The translations under genes and the position numbers were made by a program. This document shows positions 1-9,567 of a stretch of DNA of 12,742 nucleotides, one piece after another. Below the pieces are notes generated by a model. It made no database searches. It had not been told where the DNA came from and saw only the letters and a list, made by a program, of their open reading frames with translations. Numbering within the stretch: position 1 is the first letter of the stretch; every line of letters starts with the position of its first letter. Source of the stretch: Bacteroidota bacterium (GTDB taxonomy: Bacteria; Bacteroidota; Bacteroidia; Bacteroidales; UBA1402). The stretch covers positions 1 to 12,742 of the forward strand of contig JAUZOU010000046.1 of the NCBI GenBank assembly GCA_030706285.1, read 5' to 3'.

Positions 1-3000
1 AAGGAATGCCGTATATATAGTTATAATCGCCCATCTTGGAAGTATAGTTAAAATGGTCGGACACTTCAATGGGGAAAAGATGGTAGAAACTGTCGTATTT
101 ATAGGTATACCACATACGATCATTTTTGATCTTACCCGGCAGTTCCTTTTGACAAATATTCCCCCAGTTGTCATAACCCAAGGTTGTTGTTGCCGTATCG
201 CCTGGAGCTATCACATTCTTCACAACACGCAGCTGAGAGGCAAAATTATCATTCCAAACCGCCAACGTCTTTCTATAAACCTTTTGATCGTAGCCTGTTA
301 CAATGACCTCTACCGGTAAGGCAAAAAGGGTCATCAAAGGCTTGTCTCTAAGATAGCTAATGGTTGTCATGTAGTTGTATACACCTGTACCGTTGACACC
401 CAGTCCACCCTTGTCGCTGAACTTATACACGGAGATTTCGCCATGAGTGCCTGGATCAATATCGTAGTCAGAATAACTTTCGGAAGTTACCAGCGAGGAC
501 TGGGTGCTTCCGGAATAAGCATAAGCTGTGTTTTGGGTATATTTCAACGGGCTATAGATAATGTACTGATGCAGGAACAGATTAGCCTTTGTCAATTCAG
601 ATTCCGGCGATATCTCTTTCAGGCAGTATTTGCCCAACTTATCAGCGTTGCTCGAATGTGATATACGAGAAACAGAATAGGTATGATACTGATTAGTCGT
701 TTTTGAATAGGTATTTTCAGTGCTTCCGTCTACGCCAATAATTTCGGAACTCAAAAGTGTTCCCCGGTTATAATAATTGGAATTATCAAAGGCCTGACGT
801 ATTTTTCGATAATCCGGAAGTGTCTGAATTGCCGTATTGACGTTTTCGGTCAACACATTGCCAAAGCCAAGAAATTCCCGTTCGTAGCGATCATATTTCC
901 CTTCGCCGTAGGTAAATCTATTCATCAAACTATCTCCGTCATCGGAAATCCCGTCATTAACCGACATCGCGCTCATGACCCACTTTCCTCCCGGGTGGTC
1001 ATACGAAGCCTGGGTACGAGCATAGTTCAGCCGGATAGTTCCCCCAAACGGATTGGAAACAGCACTCAGCTTGTTGGTACAACCGATCAGGGATCGCTTA
1101 ACATTTAACTGAGCAAGAAAACCAAACATATCATTTGCCTTTACCACATCGGGAAATCCATCGCCATCAATATCCATCAGTTGATTGAGTGTATAGTCTG
1201 TTGCCCATCCTAAACTTCCGGAAGCACCCAAAGATAATCTTAAAAAGAAAAGACTAATATTTATATTAATGGAAAGATTGGCTCCGGTAGATGAGCAACA
1301 CGATTTGTAGAATGCCTCTATCTCTTCCATGGTAATTGGATTTGTAAAACCGATACCGATATTGAATTGTACGGCTACTTTACCAGAAGGGCTCTTATAT
1401 ATCTTATCAGGCAAGCCATCCATATTGACATCAAAAAGATTGGACAGACTATAATTGGTTGTAGAAACGCCATTTACGCCAACATTTATTCCCAGATTGA
1501 GTTTTTTTGCCCATTTCAGTGCTTTTGCACCGTTCTTTCCTCCTTCTGCTATAATTTTATCCAACGCTTTAGTGTATGAGGCACCACAGGAAGCGCCCAC
1601 TGAATTGCTGATACTTTGGGTATGAGATATTTCTGTCAGTCCCCAGTCGATCGGAATCGAGAACCCATATCCCAGATTAAGGCAGACTTTGACCTTGCCC
1701 TTATCTAAATACAACCTGTCTGGTAAGCCGTCGCCATTTAAATCAATATAGCTTGTGGTTGAAGTGGTATTGTTTTTACTATTTGAATAATTTATATTGG
1801 CATTTAGATCTTTTGACAAGTTCATCGCTATTAAGCTTGAACAGTGACCATTATTATCAGTTGTGTTCTTATCTGGAGACACAGCTCCTTCCTCAGATAG
1901 TGCGGCTGTACAACTACCGGAAAAGCCATAAGATTCGCTATCATTATTACTTATTTCTGTCATTATGGTATCCACTTCTCCATCACGGCCGCCATTTGGA
2001 TTGGTATATTCTACCCGGTCATCGGTAATATAATCCGGAAAACCATCGCCATTCATGTCCATATAAGCACTCGTGATTTTCGTTTCACCGGTAGATTTCG
2101 CAAGATTTCCACCCACAGATGCGCATGTTCCGATCTCTGCAGAAGCACCTCCCCAAGAGGTCGTTGCTTTGGAACGACTCGAAAGGGTCGGAGCATCACT
2201 GATTTTGTAAATGGCTCCGGACAAGGTCTGCTCCGGACCAGAAGTGATCCTATTTCTTAACAGCATGGTTGGCGCCTTTTGAGCGGGTGTTGTATAGGCA
2301 GGAAGTAATATTGCAGGCATTTCTCCATCATTCAACCGTCCGGCGCACATGGTGTCTCCGGATATCAGTAAATAATCGTTGGTTCCACTCCAATAATAAC
2401 TTTCTTTACATGGTTTATGGGTCATATTAAATAGACACATATTTTTTATGCCCCAGCTTTTTTCCATAGACTGTTGCGACGTATTGTCGGGTAGATACAA
2501 ACTATCTTCTTCTATTGGCTTTGCATAACGTCCGTTCCCTGCATTATACTGAAACTGGCCCCATCCGCGCCATCTGAGTCCCATAATCGAACGAGATAGC
2601 GGCTGGCGGCAATATATATACGGAACATATACAGTCGAAGGATTACAATTCTTGAAATGACAGGTGGCTGTCACACTATCCGCGCTGATAGTATCATTTA
2701 TATAAACAGAGAAAAAATAAGCATCCGGCTTTAGTGTATCGATAACAAAGTTTTCCAACTTATTGACATTGTTTGTAATATGTCCATAAAACGTCGCAAC
2801 TGGTTTTACAGCCATATTATAGACAGTATATTTTTTAGTATACATGACCAATGTATAATTTGTATTTACCACACGTTTGGACTTGAGTTCAATTGTAGGT
2901 ATTACATATTCATTTATTGATGGAGAATTGTTATTTCCAGAGAAATATTCATAATTACCTTCTCCCACATGGTATTTTTTTTCAAATACATTATATTTCA

Positions 3001-6000
3001 CGCCTGCATATAAGACTGTATCTTTACCAGACAAACGAGAATATTGTATTTTGGGCTTCCATTTGATTTTTTCCCAAGGCAGATTGGTATTTGAGGACAT
3101 CTCAAACCTGAAATTCACAGGGCCATATACGTTACCATATACGCCCATTCCCATATTATTAACCGTTATTGCTTCTTTACCAAAAGCATGTTCCCATGCC
3201 AATTCTTCAGAAAAATGATCTGGATTCGGAAACCAGATCTTATACGTAATTTGAGCCGTATCTATTGCTCCTGTAAGGGAATCGGTAGTTAATTCCATAG
3301 CGACAGAATCTCTCGAGATCAATGAATCGGTTGATGCGTATAACTTTAATATAACAGAATCATTCGTTGCCGGTTTCGAGAAAGATCCGTCAACGTACAT
3401 ATCCGAAGCTACTGAATCAACTTTATTATCAAATTGCAGACTCACAAATGATCCTTCAGAAGATCTATACCATTCATCTTCATATCCATCTTCATCAGCA
3501 AGGAACATTTGCCTATCCTTTTGATAAAAGACCTCTTGCTGCCATAAAACAACATCTTCAAGCCCATCGCTGAAATAGTTTGAACCTGACTGAAGACGGA
3601 AATAAATACGTTGCCCTGCAGTGACGTCAATATTGGAAAGAGAAAGAGTCCTCTCTAAATTGGCATCGTCCGGTTTAATCGAGTCATTCCATATTTCAGA
3701 GCCTCCTTTTTGAATGGCCAACCTAACTCCATCCGTACAGATGGCATTTACATCACCTAAATATTTAATGTGACTATGAATAGAAACCGTTCCGGCATGC
3801 GGCGCCTCCCAAAACCGGATGACATCCTGCATTGGCATTTGATCGTAGTCTTCGACTTTTTCTTCAAGAACGATACTTGTATCACGCCGGATGGGAGCAT
3901 CACTGGCAGCAACCGGACTAAGCTGTTCATTCTTTGATGGCCCCGGAGTCGACTGGAACAGATCACTAAGTTTTAACACACCGGCCTTACCCCGGATGGA
4001 TTTTATATTCATTAATGGGCGTGGAGTTACACCACTATTCGTTGAAAAAGAAGGTATCGCGACCCCATCGCTATTATAGGATGAGATGCTATTGAAATAT
4101 ACGGTTCCTCCGTCGACAATATCTATCAACCCATCACTGTTTACATCCGCAAGGTATGTTGGCGTTTCCGAACTTGATGTCAGCCAATCCATCCCCACAT
4201 TTGCAGTGACTCTTGCCTTTTTTATTCCCACCGTTACGTCTCCGCTCCACCCGTTTGTGTGTGAATTCGATGTCGAATATGAAAAATTGCCATTGTAACC
4301 ATCGAGCACTATTCCACAGCTGTCAAACCGGCCATTTCCAAGATTCGGAATAAAACAAAGACGCTCCGCTTTATTATAGCTACCTTTGTATATCTTATCA
4401 GGTAAACCGTCTCCGTTGATGTCAATCATCATCATTTTACTATCAGACGACGTTTTTGAAATGGAATAATTATACCCCATTTCAGCACCGCCCCAATTAC
4501 CTCCGACTCCACCTCCGATGTGAAAAGAGCCTGAGGAATTTTTGCTTGTTGAACCACCCAACGCAGGCAAACCTATGGTTGTAGCATCAAGTGTGTTGGC
4601 ATCATTGGCATCCTCAACTGACGTTGTATTCATCGTCTCCTCCGGTTGATAGTATTTGCCGGAAATATTGTTGTAGTAACTTAACGTATGCGAAGCCACA
4701 GTATCATTCAGATCATCACATTGAGATATCTTATTGAGCAACATTGTATTAAATACTCCTGCAGCATAATTGAATGCATAGTTACGAACCGGAACCAGCG
4801 TACCGTTTGGCTCATAGTGCCTAATCTTTACTGTATCCAACAGCAATGGATTGGTAGAAGTCAGGAATCCATAACGGGCATTGGTCGTGCGCTTTTGCCT
4901 CGCCGTTTTCTGAATAAAATCAACAACCTGATAAATTGTATCGACATCATTAGAACCCTCCATCTTGGAACGGCCAATTTTTATCTGGCTTAACCGGATA
5001 CTTTTTGCATAAACATTGTCGTTAAATACTTTAAAAGAATCAATGGTATAATAGTACCGACAGAAATTTCTGTATTGATCTTTAACGGACGATAGTCGCC
5101 ACTCTGCAATCGCCGTTTTTGCTTTTCGTGTCTTTTTTGTACTGGACAGATTTTCATACTCAAACGTATTCACCGTCCCTCCGAGGGCTGCATTATATAG
5201 TTTCTCTCCATACGTATATGTAACGCCTTCTTTGGTGATTACTTCCCAATAATAATTTCCAGGAGTGTTTCCAATACGGGTAATACGGCTGAAACCGTTT
5301 TCAGTAACAGGATGAAACTGAACCCCTTCGTTATTTAAACCAATCAGTCGTTGGAATAATACACCTTTATGAGCGACCGAGGCAGCGCCCAATGTGTCAG
5401 TATTCAGCGTATCTACAACTGTTGCCAGCATAACGCCACCCATATTATACGTTTCTGTCTCATAATTACGGTCATACCTTGGCACACCCCAACGTGTATC
5501 CACTGTTATACTCGGTATATTCAGATCCCAGCCTTCGCCCAGCCAACCGCTACCGCCATCACTATTATACTGAACAGCCAGATTCGGACTGATGCCATTA
5601 CTGGAAGGAGGCATTTCCAAGTTATAAGATAAATTGGCCGATCCCATATTATTAGCTGTCGGTGGAGCTATAACTTCAATCTTTGAAGCCGGATCTGCCG
5701 CCTTTATATCATTCATCATGGTCGGAATGAAGCCTTGCGTTTCGGGAGATTCAGGCGCTTTTATCACTCCGTTAATCATATCCGTAAAGTGAGTGGTCTT
5801 GGAATATACCATACATAGAGCCTTATTGACGGAATCGCGTCCCAAAGCGACCCAGTGCTTGGTTGAAGCGTCGAAATAAAATGTTCTGATATCGTTTTCT
5901 GTATAACCATCGGGAATCTTGGTTCTATCATATTTCAATGCAACCGTGGCGGCTTTGCTGAAATGTTCTCCGTGAGGCAAGAAACGAAAACCAACATTTT

Positions 6001-7024
6001 CATCGGTTACATTGTCCAATCCAAGATCCATCGCCGGAATATCCACGCCACGAAGAGAAGTAAGAGAAAGCTTTTGAGTCCTCTTCATGGCACCCCGGTC
6101 AACCAAAAGTGCTGCGTTATGGATACGCAGCTGGCCAGCTTCGCCTTTGACAAACGTCCGTGACTGACAGACAATGGTATTATTAGTACAATATACGGTG
6201 TCTGCCTTGATGTCGCCGGCGATAGCAATGTGTCTTGAATACCGCTTTCCATCTATCATGGCTGTCAATGCAAGTCTTTGCTCCTTTACCGGAATAAGGG
6301 CTTCAAATTCGTTGTCGCGAACGTTGACATTGGTACCATTTGCCTGAATGGCTGAGATCGTCCCTTTTGTAGTGAATCCGTGAACATATATATTTCCGTT
6401 GTAAGACGAAGGACTGACCTGGATACTTAATGGCGAACTGGCGCCATTTTTAAGCACTTCAATTGAAAGATCGCTTACTTTATAGCCATAAGCGGCATGT
6501 TCCGGCAAGCCAAACTGGATGCGGTTTATTCCGGTTGTCAACCACAACGGTGACAATGATATGCGTTGAATCTTTGTAGAATCTGTCGTCTTGATCTGGC
6601 GACCACCAAAAGCAAGACGGTCGTTGATGCAACAAGCCACGTTACTGAAATCTTCCACACCGGTCAGCCGGTAGGTCAGCCAAACAGCATCCTTTTCGCT
6701 GAGCACCTCATCAATGCGGACTGAAAAAATATTATCGACTGGATTGTCCGTCTGATTTCTACCGTAAAGACCTATGATTCCAGTCTGACGGCTTGCAAGA
6801 AAGAACTGTTGAACAACATTGCCGGAAGTACTTGTTGACGGCTTCTTTATGCGAAACGCCTTATGTGCTAATTGCTGAGGCACCTGTTTCTTTACATATA
6901 CGACACTGCCATTGGTTGGTAACTGTTGCCCCGCCGGAACCGGCATACGAACAGCAAATACAAACACAACAATGGAACTTATGATGACGAAAAACAGCAG
7001 TAAACGTTTGTTCTTGTTAGTCAT
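1..7024 (-). CDS. Giant exported SpvB/TcdB-like Rhs-family protein, 3' end beyond the window
   Basis: Translating the minus strand from the ATG at 7024 gives 2341 codons with no stop before the left edge, so the C-terminus is missing. Residues 1-25 are a signal peptide or anchor (Lys/Arg, a long hydrophobic run, then VFA before VRM). About 75-195 looks like a jelly roll. About 325-435 is a ZU5-like segment ending in HFTDMINGVI. From about 448 comes the SpvB domain hallmark (PPSSNGISPNLAVQYNSD, GWLGEGWDLNIPSITVDTRWG). Six FG-GAP/VCBS motifs (D-x-N-x-DG-x-PD type) lie near 863, 955, 1652, 1757, 1861 and 1947. A TcdB middle-domain-like stretch (NPFGGTIRLNY, YDRYEREFLGFGNV) covers about 1971-2060. 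YDNWGN near 2280 suggests the start of the Rhs/YD region. By family, this is the TcB/Rhs shell that encloses a C-terminal effector. The effector is not visible, so toxicity is inference. It is the last visible gene of the operon, 15 bases after its neighbour. Confidence 0.9.
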   Translation of the reverse strand, partial: MTNKNKRLLLFFVIISSIVVFVFAVRMPVPAGQQLPTNGSVVYVKKQVPQQLAHKAFRIKKPSTSTSGNVVQQFFLASRQTGIIGLYGRNQTDNPVDNIFSVRIDEVLSEKDAVWLTYRLTGVEDFSNVACCINDRLAFGGRQIKTTDSTKIQRISLSPLWLTTGINRIQFGLPEHAAYGYKVSDLSIEVLKNGASSPLSIQVSPSSYNGNIYVHGFTTKGTISAIQANGTNVNVRDNEFEALIPVKEQRLALTAMIDGKRYSRHIAIAGDIKADTVYCTNNTIVCQSRTFVKGEAGQLRIHNAALLVDRGAMKRTQKLSLTSLRGVDIPAMDLGLDNVTDENVGFRFLPHGEHFSKAATVALKYDRTKIPDGYTENDIRTFYFDASTKHWVALGRDSVNKALCMVYSKTTHFTDMINGVIKAPESPETQGFIPTMMNDIKAADPASKIEVIAPPTANNMGSANLSYNLEMPPSSNGISPNLAVQYNSDGGSGWLGEGWDLNIPSITVDTRWGVPRYDRNYETETYNMGGVMLATVVDTLNTDTLGAASVAHKGVLFQRLIGLNNEGVQFHPVTENGFSRITRIGNTPGNYYWEVITKEGVTYTYGEKLYNAALGGTVNTFEYENLSSTKKTRKAKTAIAEWRLSSVKDQYRNFCRYYYTIDSFKVFNDNVYAKSIRLSQIKIGRSKMEGSNDVDTIYQVVDFIQKTARQKRTTNARYGFLTSTNPLLLDTVKIRHYEPNGTLVPVRNYAFNYAAGVFNTMLLNKISQCDDLNDTVASHTLSYYNNISGKYYQPEETMNTTSVEDANDANTLDATTIGLPALGGSTSKNSSGSFHIGGGVGGNWGGAEMGYNYSISKTSSDSKMMMIDINGDGLPDKIYKGSYNKAERLCFIPNLGNGRFDSCGIVLDGYNGNFSYSTSNSHTNGWSGDVTVGIKKARVTANVGMDWLTSSSETPTYLADVNSDGLIDIVDGGTVYFNSISSYNSDGVAIPSFSTNSGVTPRPLMNIKSIRGKAGVLKLSDLFQSTPGPSKNEQLSPVAASDAPIRRDTSIVLEEKVEDYDQMPMQDVIRFWEAPHAGTVSIHSHIKYLGDVNAICTDGVRLAIQKGGSEIWNDSIKPDDANLERTLSLSNIDVTAGQRIYFRLQSGSNYFSDGLEDVVLWQQEVFYQKDRQMFLADEDGYEDEWYRSSEGSFVSLQFDNKVDSVASDMYVDGSFSKPATNDSVILKLYASTDSLISRDSVAMELTTDSLTGAIDTAQITYKIWFPNPDHFSEELAWEHAFGKEAITVNNMGMGVYGNVYGPVNFRFEMSSNTNLPWEKIKWKPKIQYSRLSGKDTVLYAGVKYNVFEKKYHVGEGNYEYFSGNNNSPSINEYVIPTIELKSKRVVNTNYTLVMYTKKYTVYNMAVKPVATFYGHITNNVNKLENFVIDTLKPDAYFFSVYINDTISADSVTATCHFKNCNPSTVYVPYIYCRQPLSRSIMGLRWRGWGQFQYNAGNGRYAKPIEEDSLYLPDNTSQQSMEKSWGIKNMCLFNMTHKPCKESYYWSGTNDYLLISGDTMCAGRLNDGEMPAILLPAYTTPAQKAPTMLLRNRITSGPEQTLSGAIYKISDAPTLSSRSKATTSWGGASAEIGTCASVGGNLAKSTGETKITSAYMDMNGDGFPDYITDDRVEYTNPNGGRDGEVDTIMTEISNNDSESYGFSGSCTAALSEEGAVSPDKNTTDNNGHCSSLIAMNLSKDLNANINYSNSKNNTTSTTSYIDLNGDGLPDRLYLDKGKVKVCLNLGYGFSIPIDWGLTEISHTQSISNSVGASCGASYTKALDKIIAEGGKNGAKALKWAKKLNLGINVGVNGVSTTNYSLSNLFDVNMDGLPDKIYKSPSGKVAVQFNIGIGFTNPITMEEIEAFYKSCCSSTGANLSININISLFFLRLSLGASGSLGWATDYTLNQLMDIDGDGFPDVVKANDMFGFLAQLNVKRSLIGCTNKLSAVSNPFGGTIRLNYARTQASYDHPGGKWVMSAMSVNDGISDDGDSLMNRFTYGEGKYDRYEREFLGFGNVLTENVNTAIQTLPDYRKIRQAFDNSNYYNRGTLLSSEIIGVDGSTENTYSKTTNQYHTYSVSRISHSSNADKLGKYCLKEISPESELTKANLFLHQYIIYSPLKYTQNTAYAYSGSTQSSLVTSESYSDYDIDPGTHGEISVYKFSDKGGLGVNGTGVYNYMTTISYLRDKPLMTLFALPVEVIVTGYDQKVYRKTLAVWNDNFASQLRVVKNVIAPGDTATTTLGYDNWGNICQKELPGKIKNDRMWYTYKYDSFYHLFPIEVSDHFNYTSKMGDYNYIYGIP
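1130..4440 (-). repeat. Six FG-GAP/VCBS calcium-loop-type repeats within the giant gene
   Basis: The translated motifs IDINGDGLPD, ADVNSDGLID, MDMNGDGFPD, IDLNGDGLPD, FDVNMDGLPD and MDIDGDGFPD begin near nucleotides 4435, 4155, 2068, 1752, 1440 and 1182. Several are followed by a strand ending in a Leu/Ile-Gly pair (for example CLNLGYGF and QFNIGIGF), as in beta-propeller blades. Spacing is about 85-105 residues within each cluster, but about 700 residues separate the second and third motifs. In TcB proteins such repeats build a beta-propeller. The acidic loops suggest metal binding, which is inferred from the family. Confidence 0.85.
2075..4105 (-). other. Large insertion between FG-GAP motifs 2 and 3 of the giant protein
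   Basis: About 680 residues interrupt the otherwise regular FG-GAP series. The first part (about residues 1062-1170) reads as a beta-sandwich: DVIRFWEAPHAGTVSIHSH, then DGVRLAIQKGGSEIW, then a segment ending QRIYFRLQSGSN and VVLWQQEVFY. It resembles PA14- or carbohydrate-binding-type modules, but I cannot name it with certainty. The remainder is rich in Asp, Ser, Thr, Tyr and Asn, contains several Cys (for example CHFKNCNP) and includes WRGWGQFQYN near residue 1530. It is in frame and open throughout, so it is part of the protein and not a mobile insertion. Confidence 0.7.
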
Positions 7025-7039
7025 AATACAATGAATCTA

Positions 7040-9559
7040 TTATTTTGAAACCACTTGACGAGTATACAGCCTGAATTGGGTTGCAATTTTAACGATGTAC
7101 AGACCTGCCGCAGGCAGCTGGAAATCTGAATAGGTAATGTCGGCACTGGCAGGAATATCTCTTTTCTTTATACGCCGGCCTGCAAGATCGTAAATCTGAA
7201 TGTTTACCGGCGTCAACTCAGCGGTCTGAATTCTTACGGTAATCTGTGGCTGTCCGCTACCGCTACTGTAGATCTGAATATCATCCTTGGAACTTTGTTC
7301 AGGATCCTTTCCCTGATCGTCAGACTCCCAAGACCTTAATGTAACCACGTCTCTATAGGCAAAGGTGAAGTAATAAATGCCGGAAGGCGATGAATCCCAG
7401 AATATATTGTTGAAAATGATCTTTGTGCGCGTTGTATCCAACTCGTCGCAAGCATATTCCTTTTCATGACCGGTAAAGACGCCCTGGCCTGTTGTGTCGA
7501 CCAGCAAGTATATTTTTCCGATGGCCGGGTTGGCAAAACCTGAGGCTCTTTTTGAATCATACGACAACTCGATCCGGTGTCCGGTATTGACAAAACCACC
7601 ATGACGAAAATCGATCAGTTTGAAGTCATAGGTGTTCTTCCCCAGAATAAAAGCTCCGTAATACGTTTTATTGATGTCGGCAGTATCGATCAGGAATTCG
7701 GTGCTTTTATACCTGACACCATTTACCTTGAGGTATACGGCTTTCTCATTTTTTTCAATTTCCAGCCGCTGCCCTTTTTCCACAGTAAAAAGGCTATATG
7801 GCTGTACCACTCCTTTGATTATGCTATGCACCTGTCCATCAATTTCAATCCGGTATCCGTAGTCGTGCTGTCCTGGCTCCAGATAGGAATGAATTGTTCC
7901 AAACTTGGCTATTATTGGGCCATATTCAATATCAACTGTCCATGCAAGGTAGCCATCTTTGCTCTTTAGTGCTTCCGATGATACAATAGCCGAAGAATCC
8001 ATTGAGGTCGTCTTTATCAGATCACCCCTGTACATGTTTGTCCCATATTTTCTGGAAAAGATAAGATGCTGACCATATGATATCCATGCAAGGTTTTTGC
8101 TAAGTGCTGCATCTTTATACGTGTTCGTCTGAAGCATCCACCGACGGGTCAGCATCTTGTGTCCACTTATAATTGTCGTATCATATTTCAATGGACCACC
8201 GTCATCTCCAAAAATGAAATATCGGCTATCATTGACAGGATTTGCCGGTTGGAACCCCATAACCAGCAAACGATATCTGGAAGATGAATGGTAGGAATCG
8301 GTAGAATCATGGGTATCGTACTGATCGGAAAAATAGGGATATTCTTCATACGAAGTCGTGGAAACTTTCTGCATCAGCCCCAGATCATCTTCGCGCCCAT
8401 AACCTGTAATCCTATTGTTATAACCTGTATTGGATGGGTAATCCCAAATGACTTCTCCATCGGCAGCCAGATAGGAGGTATCAAGTGTGATTCCATATTT
8501 AATGGCCAGGTATGTGTTGTAGATTTGAATCTGATGTTGACTCAGCTGATGATTAAAAATCAGCAATTCAGGCATATAACCCTGAAAGCCGTTAAAATTA
8601 TTCCAACGCTTGATCGAATCACTTTTGGCTCCGAAAAACAGAGTCGCTTCCTGTGCTTCACCCCATACGGAATGCATGGAAACGTTGGATTTATAATAGG
8701 AACCTATACGCATCCCCTTTTCGTGAAAAGCCGTGTCTGATTTTTCCAGAGCGTTTTGCTGATAAAAGAAGTTTCTGGCATTAATATTTCCATATGCCAG
8801 ATCTGACAGAGTGTTATCACTATGAACAACTGACTGTTTGCCAAACAGTATCCATTCATTGCTTCTTCCCTGCTGTGTAAACAGAAATTGGTCGTTTGAG
8901 AAGTCTGACTTTAACCCCCAGATGCCCATAATCGTCGCCTGAGCAAGATTGGTTGTGCTGGTAAGAAGCTTCTTTACATAGGTATCATTTGCTACGAAAA
9001 TGGCTGGATTGAAGTTATAGGTACGTATCTGACTACGCGTTGTGACATAGTCAGTCCAGCTGCCAGTTGTCATCTTTTTAAAAAGCGTTGACTTGCCGTT
9101 GCAAATATCTTCCAAATGGTAAGCACCGTTTAAGTTTCCAGTCAACGGAACCGTTCTTAGCCACACAACTGGATAGACTCGGTGAACTTGATTTTCTCCG
9201 CTAGCCGATTCTTCAACGCCGACAATTTTCTTCGGTTCATCCGAATTGAATGAATTACCAGGAATATATGGCAGATCTTCTAACGAAGATGTCGTATCTC
9301 CTGGAACAGGATTTGGAATTGATGTAATATTAAAGGTTAATGATGGATTGATCCTTGCCACAAGAGCATCGTTACTTGATGTAGCTGTAAATCGATATCC
9401 GGGCTTCATGTATATATAGTTCCTGGCCTCATACGTCCTTTGCGGCAATGTATCCGGATCTGTCAATATGAAGTTCGGCTTTGGAGTCTGAGAAAACGCC
9501 CCTCCTGGCAACACCAATATCAGCATTGCCAGCATTATTTTTTCATGGAGACAAGTCAT
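7040..9559 (-). CDS. T9SS-sorted LamG-like surface protein (839 aa)
   Basis: A likely secreted or surface-anchored protein. Residues 1-24 are a signal peptide (MLAMLILVLPGGAFSQ); Met9 is an alternative start with the same outcome. Residues 43-76 carry a YIYMKPGYRF motif that, as I recall, recurs in Bacteroidota Rhs-associated surface proteins. About 145-360 is a concanavalin/LamG-like jelly roll ending in PELLIFNHQLS and YLAIKYGITLD. It is followed by the associated module with VIWDYPSN, YNNRITGYGREDDLGLMQK and FGDDGG (about 360-455). A second beta-sandwich lies near 545-660. The C-terminal 80 residues are a T9SS type A sorting domain: VNIQIYDLAGRRI, then LPAAGLYIVKI and a final basic tail. 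The gene starts 8 bases after its upstream neighbour and ends 15 bases before the giant gene, which implies co-transcription. Ligand unknown; sugar or protein binding is inference. Confidence 0.9.
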   Translation of the reverse strand: MTCLHEKIMLAMLILVLPGGAFSQTPKPNFILTDPDTLPQRTYEARNYIYMKPGYRFTATSSNDALVARINPSLTFNITSIPNPVPGDTTSSLEDLPYIPGNSFNSDEPKKIVGVEESASGENQVHRVYPVVWLRTVPLTGNLNGAYHLEDICNGKSTLFKKMTTGSWTDYVTTRSQIRTYNFNPAIFVANDTYVKKLLTSTTNLAQATIMGIWGLKSDFSNDQFLFTQQGRSNEWILFGKQSVVHSDNTLSDLAYGNINARNFFYQQNALEKSDTAFHEKGMRIGSYYKSNVSMHSVWGEAQEATLFFGAKSDSIKRWNNFNGFQGYMPELLIFNHQLSQHQIQIYNTYLAIKYGITLDTSYLAADGEVIWDYPSNTGYNNRITGYGREDDLGLMQKVSTTSYEEYPYFSDQYDTHDSTDSYHSSSRYRLLVMGFQPANPVNDSRYFIFGDDGGPLKYDTTIISGHKMLTRRWMLQTNTYKDAALSKNLAWISYGQHLIFSRKYGTNMYRGDLIKTTSMDSSAIVSSEALKSKDGYLAWTVDIEYGPIIAKFGTIHSYLEPGQHDYGYRIEIDGQVHSIIKGVVQPYSLFTVEKGQRLEIEKNEKAVYLKVNGVRYKSTEFLIDTADINKTYYGAFILGKNTYDFKLIDFRHGGFVNTGHRIELSYDSKRASGFANPAIGKIYLLVDTTGQGVFTGHEKEYACDELDTTRTKIIFNNIFWDSSPSGIYYFTFAYRDVVTLRSWESDDQGKDPEQSSKDDIQIYSSGSGQPQITVRIQTAELTPVNIQIYDLAGRRIKKRDIPASADITYSDFQLPAAGLYIVKIATQFRLYTRQVVSK

Positions 9560-9567
9560 AGGTCGTA

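Noticed and set aside
4688..4993. Small plus-strand frame opposite the giant gene
   Set aside because: The minus strand is open for more than 7 kb here and carries SpvB and FG-GAP motifs, so this and similar plus-strand frames are shadows.
7577..7969. 130-codon open frame on the plus strand
   Set aside because: It is antisense to the second beta-sandwich of the LamG gene and has no family resemblance.
8288..8740. 150-codon open frame on the plus strand
   Set aside because: It lies entirely opposite the LamG/T9SS gene, has no recognisable domain, and its composition (Ile- and Cys-rich) is what an antisense frame produces.
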